Assembly (NCBI RefSeq): GCF_029633865.1
Contig: NC_079216.1
Span: 64,215,107-64,279,106 of the forward strand
Reading direction: 5' to 3'
DNA: 64,000 bases
Source of the DNA: Lampris incognitus
Taxonomy: Eukaryota; Chordata; Actinopteri; Lampriformes; Lampridae
The notes beneath the pieces are model-generated. The model was not told the DNA's origin, did no database searches, and saw only the letters and a program-made list of their open reading frames with translations. This document shows positions 28,683-43,225 of this stretch, piece by piece. Position numbers and translations under genes: made by a program. Each line of letters opens with the position of its first letter. The first letter of the stretch is position 1.

Positions 28683-31600
28683 CTCTCTCTCTCTCTCTTT
28701 CGTCCTCGTTTTTGCTCTTTTTCTCCCCATTCAACACCACCTACCCAGGTCAGTGTTCCCCAGACCTATGCATATCCTGTTAAAGAGGTCATATCATGCT
28801 TTTTGGGGTTTTGCCTTTCCTTTAGTCTGTTATACAGCTGGGAGGTGCATGTAAAACGTCTGCGGAGTAACAAAGCCCAAGTCCATTTCAAAGGGAGTTA
28901 CTCTCTCTGACAGAAAACACTAAATGCCTCGTTTGTAGTCCAGCATTTTTTGCCCCCCCCCCCCGTTACTTATCTACGTCACTATGTAACACATTTTCAT
29001 AATGTCATGCCCGCATGGTGGCTAGTTTGGCCCGTCCCCAAACAAGGTTAAGTAGTTTGGCCGGCCCTCAAACAATGGTAGGTAGAGCGGATGGGTCACA
29101 GATTTTGGTGCAACACCGGAAAAAGTTTGGCTGGCACGTATGGCGATGCCGAGAAGACGCCATTTTCTTCGTTGTGAAGGCAAATTCCCTTTGTGTGGAC
29201 TTCCAAAGGAAGACAAAAATTAAGAATCGGTGGTTAAAATTCTTTTTTGCCATTATCCCTCAGCAGTACAACCCCAACCTTTAATGTCCCCTTCATTTTA
29301 CCGAGGACTGCTTCCTGACCCAGGCACAGTTCAACGCTGGATTTTCGATTTGTTTGCCTTCCTTTAAGAAGAAAGCACCAGACAACATTGGATAGTTTCT
29401 TTTTTCAGGCCACCAGCCACAACCCAGCCTGTGTTTGTTCATACTGGGTGTTCGGCTAGATTAGTGCTAAAAGACGGGGCTGTTCCATCTGTAAAGGGCC
29501 GTGTTGAGGAGTCAGAAGCACAAGCTGTAAATAACTTAATGTAGCATATCAGCTTTCTGATATGGGAACTAGGCGACCACTAGGGGTGGGCTACCACTAG
29601 GGGCAGGCTTTTTAAGGGTTTTTAGGCGGGTGTTTGGCGGAAATGGGGAGGGGGTCTTATGATTGGGACTGGGTTGCAAGCAGCTAGTGTGGGTCACAAC
29701 TGTAAACAAAAAGGGCAATAAACCTGAATGTTTCAACTGAGATTACACGGTCCTGACCTTTCAATGGATCGAAACACTTCAATATTACTGAAATGTTTGT
29801 CTTGTATTGATAACCCGACCCAAAGTCTTGTGAATACAGTTTCAGTGCAGACAATGGGCGTATACAAGGTAGCTGAATTCATTTGGGGCGCTAACGGCGA
29901 TTTGCTCAAAACAATACAGCCGTGCACCAAGCAGTCAGATTACATAACCTTCATTTCAACCATATCCGCTCAAAGTCGTGGCGTACATGGATTAACAGGG
30001 GCATATATACAAACATTTTTATATATGGCTAAATCCACCGTTATGTCACACAGTAAGCAGGTAATGAGCGTAATATTCACTAGAGACGTCCTGCTGTAAT
30101 CTTTTGTTGCCGATATTCTGGATCGTATTCAGGCTCAAACATGTACAGATGGATGTGAGAAGTTACCATTTCCAATCAAGAATGAGAAATTATGTTACTT
30201 AGCAGGTTCATAGTTTGCTTACGGAACCTCGTACCTACTCTTTTTTTTCCCCGTCGAGCCGTTTCCTCCTGAGGACGAGGCGGTGCTAAAAGCACTTATC
30301 GCTTCCCTTGGCAGGCTTCCGGAAATTGGCCAATCAGAGGAAAGTATTGGGCTTTTATGGAGGGGCTTCCAAAACTGCTTGTTTTGGGCAGGATGAACTG
30401 AGGGGCTGCGTTAAGGGCCATTATTAGATAATAAATAAGGATTTATTTTTTTTAACTGAATCATACAAAGCTACTCTACTGGAGCTCCAGAATAAAGATA
30501 TAAAGCTGGAATGAGCATGATATGGCCACTTTAATGTTTCATACCAGTGCTGAATTCTATTTAGGATAGACTCACAATCTGCAAATTTTTCATATTTTGT
30601 GAAAGTGGTTTACTTTTGCACGATATACAAGAGATCTGTTAATTTGATTTAATTAATTTGTATTATTTTCTCCATAATGTCTTCTTCTCCCTTGCCTATT
30701 CATCATCGACTTCCTGCTTTTCAATTTCGTGTTCTCTCCTATTTGTTTTATGTGAGCATCCCATTGAGTCAGTTTCTTTGTATCTGTTGACTTTCTTGCC
30801 AGATAAAATGATCAACCCTGGGATACCCTCACTTTTGTTTATAATCCATCAGTTGTGTTTGTCCCACCTCAGAGTCCGTCCACTGTCGTGGGTCGAGGGT
30901 CAGAGTTTGAGCTGTGGAAAGCAGGGTACTACACTGCGGTCCACTTCTCCAACCAGGACCTGACAATCCTCTGGGACCGCAAGACCACTGTACACATCAG
31001 AGCTGGACCTCAGTGGAAGGTCTGGAATCATGGCACGCTTGCAGTATGACTGAAAATGAACACCATGTCATTTTGTTATTTTGAAAGTAATCTGAGGATG
31101 TTTGTCAGTCGAGTGTGCACCTTTCCCTCCAGGGTCTACTCAGCGGGCTGTGTGGAAACTTTGACAGTGTGACGGTAAATGATATGACCACCTCCAGTCA
31201 CATGGAAGTCAACAACGCACAAAGCTTTGGCAATAGCTGGGCCCTGGGACAGGTGTGACATATTTGTTATGATGCCAATTGTTAAACAATAGCTTCAATT
31301 CAACAGATATTCCTCTATTAATCCTCAATTAATCTCTCTCTAATTTACTCATACAGCTTATAGTCTCTCTCTCAAATTCTGCATTCTGGCTCCTTTGGGT
31401 TCAGTGTGATATTTAAGTGTAATCAGATACTCAGTTGCCTTCTGTGTGTGTGTGTGTGTGTGTGCGTGTGCGTGTGTGTGTGTCAGTGTGAGAGTGACTA
31501 TGTTGTTAAGCGACCGTGTGAAGGGGATTTAGGGAGACAGCCGTATGCCAAGAGGGAGTGTGCTCTCCTCTACAGTGATATCTTTGCTCCTTGTCACAAT

Positions 31601-33478
31601 GTGGTAAGTAAGGATAGCCGCACACAAACACACTTATTGACATACATGAATATGCAGGCATTCACATGGACATGCCCAAACTCGCTCATGAATATCATTC
31701 CATATATTTCCATGCTCTGCACGAGGTATTTCGCCGCTTTACAGGTTTTTTTTTCTGATTGCTTAGCCACTGTCTTTGAAACTGTAGGTTATTTTTGCAA
31801 AACTCTACACACTAACCACAAAACCTTACACCAAACCAGTAAAACATTATACATATCTTGCAAAAGCAAACAGCTCTTGCAAAACTTCAAACTCTAAAAA
31901 AAAAAAGAGAAAAAAAAAGTTTATTTGCATCAATGCAGTACACACAAACTATCATTTGAATAAGCACATGAAACACCAACTACACACTGATAGTATAAAT
32001 GAAAAACACTTGTGGCTTTTGCTTTTTCTGTATGCAGGGCATAGCAGTTCGCAGTACATCTAGTAAACGCACAAACACACAGGTTAGATGTGTAAAATAT
32101 GGAGGTGTATTCCAAACATAACACACTACTCATACAAATAAGCAGAAAAAGTTCTATATTTATTTTCTCAAAATGTTCCAACAATCGTAATTATATGAAC
32201 TAATAATTATATTAATAACCATAATTATATTAATTAATACATTTTTCTCGATGTGGTCAGCAGATGGCGCTGTGTGTGTACTTAATGTGATTTCAATTGT
32301 CGCCAGCTGGTCAAACCGAAAATACAGCACAGTACCTCCTCATCCTTTTTGTTGCTCCCTCTGGGATGTAAAGAGGAGACGGAGAAAGGTCCGGAAGAGG
32401 TTTAGAGCATCACTTTGTTTTGGGACTCTTACAGTAGATGTGGAGAGGTGACGAAAAAGACGGACATAACTTCACAGGTGTAGAACAAAGTACAGGTGAA
32501 GTTATGTGGTGCTGAATAAAATGGAGCATAATCTGATTTTAGGTGGGACGGTCCTTCGCGATTCTCTCTCTCTCTCTCTCTCGCTCACTCATACACACAT
32601 GCACTACATCTCACGCCATTACTATTAACAAGACGTGGGGTTGAATACCCGTGTACCCATGTCATATTGATTACATATAAAATATTTTCCCTTAATGCTG
32701 CAAAATCCCCCCCCCCTTTCCTCCCCAATCGAAATCTTTGGCCAATTACCCCACTCTTCCGAGCCATCCCAGTCGCTGCTCCACCCCCCTGCTGATCCGG
32801 GGAGGGCTGCAGACTACCACATGCCTCCTCTGATACATGTGGAGTCACCAGCCGCTTCTTTTCACCTGACAGTGAGGAGTTTCACCAGGGGGACTTAGCC
32901 CGTGGGAGGATCACCCCCCGCCCTTCCGAACAGGCGCCCCGACCAGCCAGAGGAGGCACTAGTGCAGCGACCAGGACACATACCCACATCTGGCCTCCCA
33001 CCCGCAGACATGGCCAATTGTGTCTGCAGGGACGCCCGACCAAGCTGGACGTAAGATGGGGATTCGAACCGGCGATACTCGTGTTGGTAGGCAGTGGAAT
33101 AGACCGCCATGCCACCCAGATGCCCCTGTGAAATTTCATCTCAATGTGGCCAGCGGTATAGTACCCTGCCAAGGACAAAAAGGCTCAGATGATCTTTCAT
33201 TTTGGTAATGATCAACTCTTTGTGGATGTCATGTGTCTGTCATAGCTGTCAGCCAGTCCCCTCAGCACCAGAGCTTGACCCGCATCCCATTATGCCGATG
33301 TCACGTCGCTAATCCCAGCCTTAATTATTTATTACTACTGACCCCCTAACCCAGACCTCCCTCGGTGTCCCCCAGTTAGATTTGGCCTGGTTCAGTTTGT
33401 GCCGTGTGTATGTGTGTGTGCGCACGTGTGTCCCAAGGTGGATGTGGCCTGGTTCTATAGGAACTGCCTGACAGACAC

Positions 33479-33572
<94 letters not shown>

Positions 33573-33754
33573 CGCACGTGTGTGTCCCAAGGTGGATGTG
33601 GCCTGGTTCTATAGGAACTGCCTAACAGACACCTGTAACTGTAACCGTGGAGGTGACTGCGAATGCCTCTGTACCTCCATCGCTGCCTATGCACACAAAT
33701 GCTGCCAACAGGGGGTCACAATACACTGGAGATCCCCCTCCGTCTGCCGTAAGT

Positions 33755-33808
<54 letters not shown>

Positions 33809-36800
33809 GGTATTGTGGTTGCCAATGAAGTATTGTTGAAAATTGTGATTTTTCTTTCAACTAAGAATCCTTAGTTCATATTGTCTTCATACTCGTGGAA
33901 TAAATGACCTCTTTGACAGTGAAACACTTTGTGACAAGTGGTTATTTTGCTCTCTTACAGCCTATGACTGTGAATACTACAACCAAGGTATGTAAGACTG
34001 AGCGATACACAGTTTCTTGTGTGATGAATACTTTCTAGACCACTTGCTGTGGATCTCTCCGAAGTTCATTCACTGTTCATTAACCCACCTTTCCCGGATG
34101 ACCTCGCCATAGAGCTTGGAGATGGTCCGTTCTCCCTGGTCAGCGCTGTCTACAATGACACCATCTTTGGGGTGAACCGCACCAGCAGCTCTGTGTTCCC
34201 CCTGCTGAGAGAGAGGTCGGGGCGACTGCTCCCGTCAGGCCTGCTCTTCAACTTCATGATCACCGCAGGACTGCAGAAGGACCGCACATCACGTGAGCCT
34301 TCCCACGTTCACACTCACACCATCACGCAGTCACTCATTCCCACACCATTGGGAATAAATGTCACTCTCAAGGGCGTCCGGGTGGTGTGGCGATCTATTC
34401 TGTTCCCTACCAACACAGGGATCGCCGCTTCGAATCCCCGTGTTACCTCCGCCTTGGTCGGACATCCCTACAGACAGAATTGGCCATGTCTGCGGGTGGG
34501 AGGCCGGGTGTGGGTATGTGTCCTGGTCGCTGCACTAGCGCCTTGTCTGGTCGGTCGGGGCGCCTGTTCGGGGGGGAGGGGAAACTGGGGGGAATAGCGT
34601 GATCCTCCCATGTGCTACGTCCCCCTGGCGAAACTCCTCACTGTCAGGTGAAAAGAAGCGGCTGGTGACTCCACATATATCGGAGGAGGCATGTGGTAGT
34701 CTGCAGCCTTCCCCGGATAGGCAGAGGAGGTGGAGTAGCGACCGGATGGCTCGGAAGAGTGGGGTAATTGGCCGGATACAATTGGGGAGAAAAAGGAGGG
34801 GAAAAAAATGTCTCTCTCAAACCAATGACATGAGACGGCAAATGTCCCATGAGTCTCCATTACCCCAAAAACAACGAACCAACTCTCCGTTTTGCCCGTT
34901 TTTCTCCAGGGGTTCCTGTGGTTTCGCTGGAGTCTGCAGAAAGACCAAACTATTTCCTGGCTGTGTCGGGGCGCAGTCGACTTCAGTTGGAGCTCTGGAA
35001 GCGAGGGGGGGAGTTTAGTCGGAGGGCAACTTTTATCCAGCACCAGGGCCTGTTTGTGCCGGGCCACTCCTCATTTGAACTTGTTAGCCAGCCAGGAGTC
35101 TTCCTGACGCTGACGCGCACAGCAGCGCGAGCCCAGAGATACGACAACACGGAGGGCTTCAAATCCAGTAGTAGCTTCACACTGGAGGGTCAGAAACACA
35201 CACTTACACACACACACGCATTCACACACTTATACAGACTCACACATTAACTTCACGTGTGCTTCTGTCCTCTGCCAGAGAGCAGTTTTTTCATCCCGTA
35301 CCGTATGATGTGCGAGTGGCGCTACCAGGCCTGTGCAAGCCCTTGTGTTCAAACCTGCAGTGACCCCGACGCCACACGCTGTCACTTCCTGCCCCCGTAA
35401 GATGCTGAGACAATTACGAGCACTCTTAATACACACCCGAGAAAGTCTGTATATCTATGTATGTGTTGTGTGCTGCATGTGTTACAGTGTGGAGGGTTGC
35501 TTTCCACGTTGTCCCAAGAACATGGTCCTGGATGAAGTCACCAGTAGATGTGTCTACATAGAGGACTGTGAGTATATGAGTTGCGGTGTCTCAAAGATCC
35601 TATATAGAATCTCTCACCTCACCTCACCTATCCTGTAACCTCTGGAGAGGTTGTTGAGGCACCGCTGTTGAATCGGCAATCAGTCCTCACCATCTCTGTC
35701 TGTCCTCAACTGTAAGCTGGCAAAGTCAAGCCCAGTCCACTCTCTGATGTTACATAGCCATCGCTTCTTCTGTCTCCCTCATCTTCACCCACCCCTCAAT
35801 GTGCCTTGCAGGATGGTCTTAGCAAGGCCGGAACTTCTCAAGATGTGACCATATATAGAATAGGGATACATTTTGAATGACTAATTTTACTTGACAAGTC
35901 CACAGCAGTTTGCGGGGCATTTTTCTGCCAGTTATTGCACAAATAAATTGATTCCCTGAGTAACCCAGTCGATGTTTGCCTTTTCCAGGTGTGTCCCTTC
36001 CTCCAACCCCAACCCCTTTTGCATTTGTGACTCGGTCCAACAGAACCACCACAGCACCACCAACAACAACCATGACTCCAGTCCCGACAACTACCACCAC
36101 CACAAGGCATACGACAACTATAACCACTACTACTACCACCACGAGAGTGACCACCACTACGAGGCCTACCACAACAACAATCTCTACCAGTGCTCCCACC
36201 ACTCCCAGTACAATTCCTCCCTCAGAGAGGATCACCTATTCTACCATTCCCTCGACGTCCACATCTTCTCCTCCCTCCTCTCCTTCCACCCCGTCTGTAT
36301 CCACCCCACTTGCTTTCACCACCACCCCAGAGACAACCACCCTCAGCACACCTGAAATGACTCCCACCCAAACCACAAAAATAACCACAGTGGTTACTAG
36401 TGCGGTAACCACGGCAACCTCCTCCACCACGACAGAGGCAGCTACTGTCCCCTCCTCAACCCCTCCTCTGTCCTCTCCCAGTCCCACCACAACATCTACA
36501 CCCACTATGCCCACCTCCACCACCGATACCACACCTGCATCGACAGCCACCCCGACCCCAGCGCCCACATCCCCCACAACCTCCACCCTACCATCCCAGA
36601 CCGTCCCCACCACACAGCCAGCTGCCACCACAACGGTTACCACCACACCCACTCACACTCCTGCCGCTGCCATCACGACCGCTCCTCAGCCAGAGCCGAC
36701 TGACATGACTGTTACCACGGCGACCACCCCGACGGACACTTCAACGACTATGGTGTCGGCTACAGCACCACCTCCTGAGACTACCACTGAGCTTGTGACC

Positions 36801-39800
36801 ACAGAGGGAGCCACAAGCCCCGAGACCTCTCCTACCACAGAAGAAGTATCAACTACACCTCCTCTCCTTTTCCCCACAACCCCCTGTACAGTAAGTTGGG
36901 CAGATGTGAGAAAACAAGCCCACAGGCACACACATACAGAGACATATTTGTTCTTTCATTCATTCATTCATTGCCCCTGCCTGTTTAATCTAGTCCATGG
37001 TTGTGGAGTAGCTGGGGCCTATCGCAACAAGCACCAAGGTCAGACGGCAGGGTGTTGGTACATTGCAGGACACTTTCTCAGACACTTTCTCGCTCACACT
37101 TCATATAGACACATGCTGCTCATCCGAAAACACCTGGATGATAAATCAGTGCGTCCTGGCTGAGACTCCGACCAAGACTACCCCCAGAATTCCTGAGGCG
37201 ATAACATAGGAATGTGTTGAAAGATTGGTTCAGCGAATCTGCTGTCTTACTGACTGCAGCGCTGTGCATCATGTTCCTGTCTGTTTTGACTGATAGTTAG
37301 CTTTTGTGCGTGTCATTGATCAGTGTTGTGTGCATTTTTTTCCACAGCCCCCGTACTCTTACCGTGTAGACGAATGTGCGGAACTGATCTGTTTCAACGG
37401 AGAGCTGCTGCTCCACAACGCCTCCCTGCACTGTCGCTACAACACAACCAAGCCTCAGTGTAGCCTGCTGGGCCTGCCCATCCTGACCAACACGGACCCC
37501 TGCTGCCCACAGTGGCAGTGCCCCTGTGGGTATTAACAGACCGTTTCACTGCTCAGATGCCATTATATGTTAATGTTCAGGTGTTCCCAACCTTGAAAGC
37601 AGTTGTTTTATGGACCAAAAGTCTCGAGATAGCTAAATACATTCAAGAATATCCTATATTAGGGTGTCCAGGTGGCGTGGTGGTCTATTCCGTTGCCTAC
37701 CAACATGGGGATCACTGGTTCGAATCCCCGTGTTACCTCCGGCTTGGTCGGGCGTCCCTACAGACACAATTGGCCGTGTCCACGGGTGGGAAGCCGGATG
37801 TGGGTATGTGCCCTGGTCGCTGCCTGGTCAGTCGGGGGCGCCTGTTCAGGGTGAAAAGAAGCGGCTGGCGACTCCACATGTATCGGAGGAGGCATGTGGT
37901 GGTCTGCAGCCCTCCCCGGATCGGCAGAGGGGTTGGAGCAGCGACCGAGATGGCTCGGAAGAGTGGGGTAATTGGTCGGATACAACTGGGGAGAAAAGGG
38001 GAGAAAAAATCCAGTATTACTCTCAGCTGTCAACGATCATTTTGTGAAAAGCTCAAACCGTAACACTTTTTGCACCCGGGCAGACACAATAACAGCAGAC
38101 ATGATGAGACAGACTGTCTTAGTGACGTTTGAGGCAGATTGAGAGACGATGCGTAATAGATGAACACTTTTCTGATGGCTTCATGTAATTGCTGGTCCAG
38201 CAGACTCGACTGAGATGTTTTATTTCCTGTCTGTATTTGTTGATGCCAGGTCGCTGCTCTGTGATGTCGGACCTGCGCGTGATCACGTTTGATGGTAACA
38301 ACGTGGCTCTGTATGACAACGGCTCCTACATTTTAGTCCACCTGCCCAGAGAAAAAATTATCGGTACAGTGGAGAAATGTCCCACCAGCCAGGTAAAATA
38401 AAAAAGGACTGGAATATGAACTCGGGTCCATATTGATTTGCGTGTACATGTTGCTGTCTGATGCGTTCAGTGAATCTTCTTTTTCCTCTCTCGCAGAGCG
38501 TAAACTCGATCAGACGGCCTGTGAGTACCATCCTCTCATTCATCAGACAGTTATTTGGTGTGCTTCTTATTTTCAACGAAGTTGTTGCATTTCTTCTCCC
38601 GCTTCCTCTCTCAGAGTCCTACGGGTGGTACCTCTGGACTGTGTTTTAAGAAACTGAACATTACAACCTCCTCCTATAGAATCATCATCAACCGTCTGGA
38701 CCGCAAGGTGACCTTCCTCGCTCCTCTCTACCTGTTCTGCAGGCCAAGATGCCATCTCGTGTATTCTGTCTGTGTCTAGCTGCCTGGCTATCTCTCTGTC
38801 TGTCTGCCTACCTTTCTGTCTGTCTGTCTTCAGGTGTCAGTGAACTACAGAGATGCCAGGCTCCCGTTCTCCCGTCAGTCTTTATATGTGGATGACACAG
38901 GCAGCATGTACTTGATCCATACACCTGGAGGGGTCAGTATTCAGTGGTACCATAGCACTGGCATCATGGTGCTCCTGTACACCAGTCCCAGTAACATATC
39001 TACACGAGGCCTGTGTGGTGAGTGCACACACACACACACACACACACATAAGTATTTGTCATTTCATTAAAAAACGAAGGGAAAAAAAGCGGCATGGTGG
39101 TCCAGTGGTTGGCGCTGTTGCCTCACAGCAAGAAGGTCCTGGGTTCGAACCCCAGGTCATCCCAGGTCCTTTCTGTGTGGAGTTTGCATGTTCTCCCCAT
39201 GTCTACGTGGGTTTCCTCTGGGTGCTCTGGTTTCCCCCCACCGTCAAAAAGACATGTATGTTAAGGTTAATACTCCTACCTGTGCCCCTGAGCAAGGCAA
39301 TGGAAAGAAGAACTGGAGTTGGTCCGCAGGTGCTGCAGCTGCCCACTGCTTCTATGCAATAGGATGGGTTAAATGCAGAAGACACATTTCACTGTAACCT
39401 GGGCAATGACGAGATAAAGTGGCTTTCGTTTCAAAAATCAAAATACAATAATGTATACAAAACTATACTGGCCTCCTCCTCCTCCTTCTTCTTCTTCTGG
39501 CTTGTTCCCTGTTTCTCAGGGGTCGCCACAGCAGATTTTTGCCCTCCATACCTTTCTATCTGATGCATCCCTCTCCCACAGTCCAACTCCTCTATCTGGT
39601 CTCTCCATCTTTTCCTTGGTCTTCCTCTTTTTTCTTTTGCCAGGTATGTATTTACAGGTCCAATACCCTCTTTCCTATATAGTCTATGCCTCCTCTCTGT
39701 ACATGTCCAAACCATCTTGTCTCTCTCAGTTTCTCAGCCGTTCCTCTGATCTTGAACGTAGTGCTCACTCCTTCATTTCTCTTCCAGTCAAGGCCTACCA

Positions 39801-40943
39801 CCTTTTTATTGATGAGTAAATAGATTTTATACGCCAATGATTTCACCACATCTAACTGCACTCTCAAGAAGTGGAGGCATGTCAGTTTTTACAGCTTTTT
39901 ACTTTCGGACTGCTCCCGTCAGGGGTTGCCACAGCGGATCATCCATTTCCATCTCTTCCTGTCCTCTGCATCTTCCTCTGTCACGCCAGCCACCTGCATG
40001 TCCTCCCTCACCACATCCGTAAATAGTTGATAGCACCGGGTAGCGTAGCTGTCTATTTGGTTGCCAAATAACACAGGGATCGCTGGTTTGAATCCCTGTG
40101 TTACCTCCGGCTTGGTTGGGCATCCCTTACAGACACAACTGTGTCCCTGCAGACACAGCAGACACAACTGTATCTGCGAGTGGGAAGCCAGATGTGGGTG
40201 TGTGTCCTGGTTGCTGCACTAGCGCCTTGTCCGGTTGGTCAGGTCACCTGTTCCGGGAGGGAGGGGGAACTGGAGGGAATAGCGTGATCCTCCCACGCGC
40301 TACGTCCCCCCTGGCGAAACTCCTCACTGTCAGGTGAAAAAGAGGCAGCTGGCGACTCCACGTGTATCGGAGGAGGCTTGTGGTAGTCTGCAGCCCTCCC
40401 CGGATCGGCAGAGGGTGCGGAGCAGCAGCGACCGGGACGGCTCGGAAGAGTGGGGTAATTGGCCGGATAAAATTGGAAGAAGGGGGGGGGGATATAGTGT
40501 GAGTATTTTATCAATTAAAGCTCACTATCAATGAAGTTACCTGAAGGAAATGCATCGTGTTCCAACTTCACATGCATACATACATACATATATTACATAC
40601 ATTACATACATACATATGAATTCAATATAGAATGTAAGAAAAATATATCCTGGAATCCCTCCATGTCAGGCTGTTGTGATGGGAACCCGGCTGATGACTT
40701 GAAGCTGCCCAACGGCACAGTGGTCAGGGAGGTGGGGGACATGGTGCTTTTCCTGCAAGCCTGGAGGGTTCACACGTCTGACGAGGCCGAGCACATGCGC
40801 AGGGTCGGAGACAACTGCACCACCGGAGACTGCTCCACCTGCCTCTCCATGCTGCATCAGAGAGCATTCACCCCCTGCCACAGCAAGGTATATTGGTACA
40901 CACACACACACACACATTGTTCATTTTTCAAAGCCGTGGTCAT

Positions 40944-40988
<45 letters not shown>

Positions 40989-43162
40989 GGTATCGCCAGA
41001 GCAATTCTGTGACATCATGTGGGCGGGGGACCTCCATTACAAGGACCACCAGTGTGATTTCCTGGCGGCGTACGTGGCGGTCTGCTACACACACCAAGTC
41101 TGCATCAGCTGGAGGCGACACAACTTCTGCCGTAAGGAGTACACAGGCATACACAGAGAAAACACACGTTCGTGCGCACACGCATAAAGGTGGCGAGAAT
41201 ACGTGCCTGCTCAGACACACCCCAAGGGCGCTCTCACTCGTCTTGTTTGCTCACATGTTGCTAAGCGCCTGTCACTTTGCAGCGCTGCGTTGTCCCCCCG
41301 GCAAGGAGTACCAGCCGTGTGTGAGCACCTGCACCAGCCGCACCTGCCAGAACAGAGAGTACTACGAGGAGACCACCTGCTCCTACATCCGGGAGGAGTG
41401 TGTGTGCCGCAGCGGAACCATCCTGCACCGCGCCGACTCGCCCTACTGTGTGACCGAGGATCGCTGCGGTGTGTCACTTTTGATTGTGCTCTATCATAAT
41501 ATCCTTGATAGGGTTAGAAGGGCATAATGGGTTGTCCGGGGGGTGTGGCGGTCTATTCCGCTGCCTACCAACACGGGGATCGCCGGTTTGAATCCCCGTG
41601 TTACCTCCGGCTTGGTCAGTTGTCCGTACAGACACAACTTGCCGTGTCTGATGTGGGTATGTGTCCTGGTTGCTGCACTAGCACCTCCTCTGGTTGGTCC
41701 GGGCGCCTGTCCAGGGAGGAGGGGGAACTGGGGGGAACAGCGTGATCCTCCCACACGCTACGTCCCCCTGGCGTCTGGTAGGCATGTGGTAGTCTGAAGC
41801 CCTCCCCGGATCGGCAGAGGGGGTGGAGCAGCGACCGGGACAGCTTGGAAGAGTGGGGGTAATTGTAGTACGATTGGGGAGAAAATCCCCCCCCCAAGAA
41901 AAAGAACATCATAATGACTGTTTTGAATGCCAGCGTGTTTACTTGTGTGTGTTGTGTTTTTTTTTGTTTTTTTTTTGTGGTATGTGTAGTGTGCACAGAT
42001 AATGAGGGTAACCCCCGGGCCCCTGGCGAGGTGTGGAATGGCTCCACTCGTAGCTGCTGCCTGTACAAGTGCATGGAGAATGGCTCGGTAGTGGCTGTGG
42101 AACCAGACTGCAGCTCCAGCCCTGTCCCGCTGTGTGAGAGGGAGGGAGAGTACGTCCTGGATGTTTTGGAAGAAGGAGCTTGCTGCCCTAAGAAGATCTG
42201 TGGTAACCTCCTTAAACACTCAAATCCACAAATCGTCTCAACCCTAAACAACCAGAACGACGGCAATAAACCAGAGGTAGACATGAAATTGATCCGGGGG
42301 CATGCGGGTAACGTGGCGGTCTATTCCGTTGCCGACCAACACGGAGATCGCTGGTTGGTCGAGCGTCCCTACAGACACAGTTGTCCGTGTCTGCGGGTGG
42401 GAAGCCGGATGTGGGTATGTGTCCTGGTCACTGCACTAGCACCTCCTCTGGTCGGTTGGGGCGCCTGTTTGGGGGGGGCGGGGGAACTGGGGGGAATAGC
42501 GTGATCCTCCCATGTGCTACGTCCCCCTGGTGAAACGCCTCACTGTCAGGTGAAAAGAAGCGGCTGGCGACTCCACGTGTATCGGAGGAGGCATGTGGTA
42601 GTCTGCAGCCATCCCCCGGATCGGCAGAGGGGATGGAGCCGCAACCAGAACAGCTCGGAAGAGTGGGGTAATTGGCCGGATACAATTGGGGAGAAAAAGG
42701 GGGAAAAATCCCCCCCAAAAAAAGGTTTATCTGCCATTTTACTCTCATCATTATGATTTCACCTTTTGTAATGAGACACTCTTATTATTATCTCAAGTAA
42801 GGAGCTCATGTTAGTGTAGACAAGGGTAACTTCCAACCATTGGTCTTGTTCAAGTGTCCTCGAGCAAAACATTGCCCTGACCACCTGACTTGCTTTAAGT
42901 CACAATGGATAATAGAGACTTGATGACGACCTAGACTGACTGTAAACCAGTTTTACCCTTCTTATCAGCACTGGAATATTATCATTGAATCCCAATGGGC
43001 TGTAACATGGAAGTGGGCCACTTCACCATCTGATTTCACTCAATAGTCCTCTCCGCTCTGGTTGAAGGTGCGATAATTACTGAAACCAGCTGGAGTTGTG
43101 CTGGGATGAAAACCTGCAAACACATGGCGCTCTATGGCACATGATGGAGTACGGCTGCTTTA

Positions 43163-43225
<63 letters not shown>

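Noticed and set aside
29728-30099. 123-codon frame inside the TTAA-flanked transposon
   Set aside because: I see no transposase motif or family resemblance; kept only as part of the element.
33438-33480. Upstream copy of exon 30 as the genuine exon
   Set aside because: It lacks the rest of the C8 sequence and a normal donor; the copy at 33592 continues in frame to exon 31.
33484-33828. Open frames translating to VCVCVC or THTHTH runs, here and at most other (GT)n sites
   Set aside because: They are the automatic result of stop-free dinucleotide repeats and cross exon and intron borders.
36236-36652. Reverse-strand frame rich in Val/Gly opposite otog exon 36
   Set aside because: It is the complement of the Thr/Pro/Ser codons, open by base composition only.
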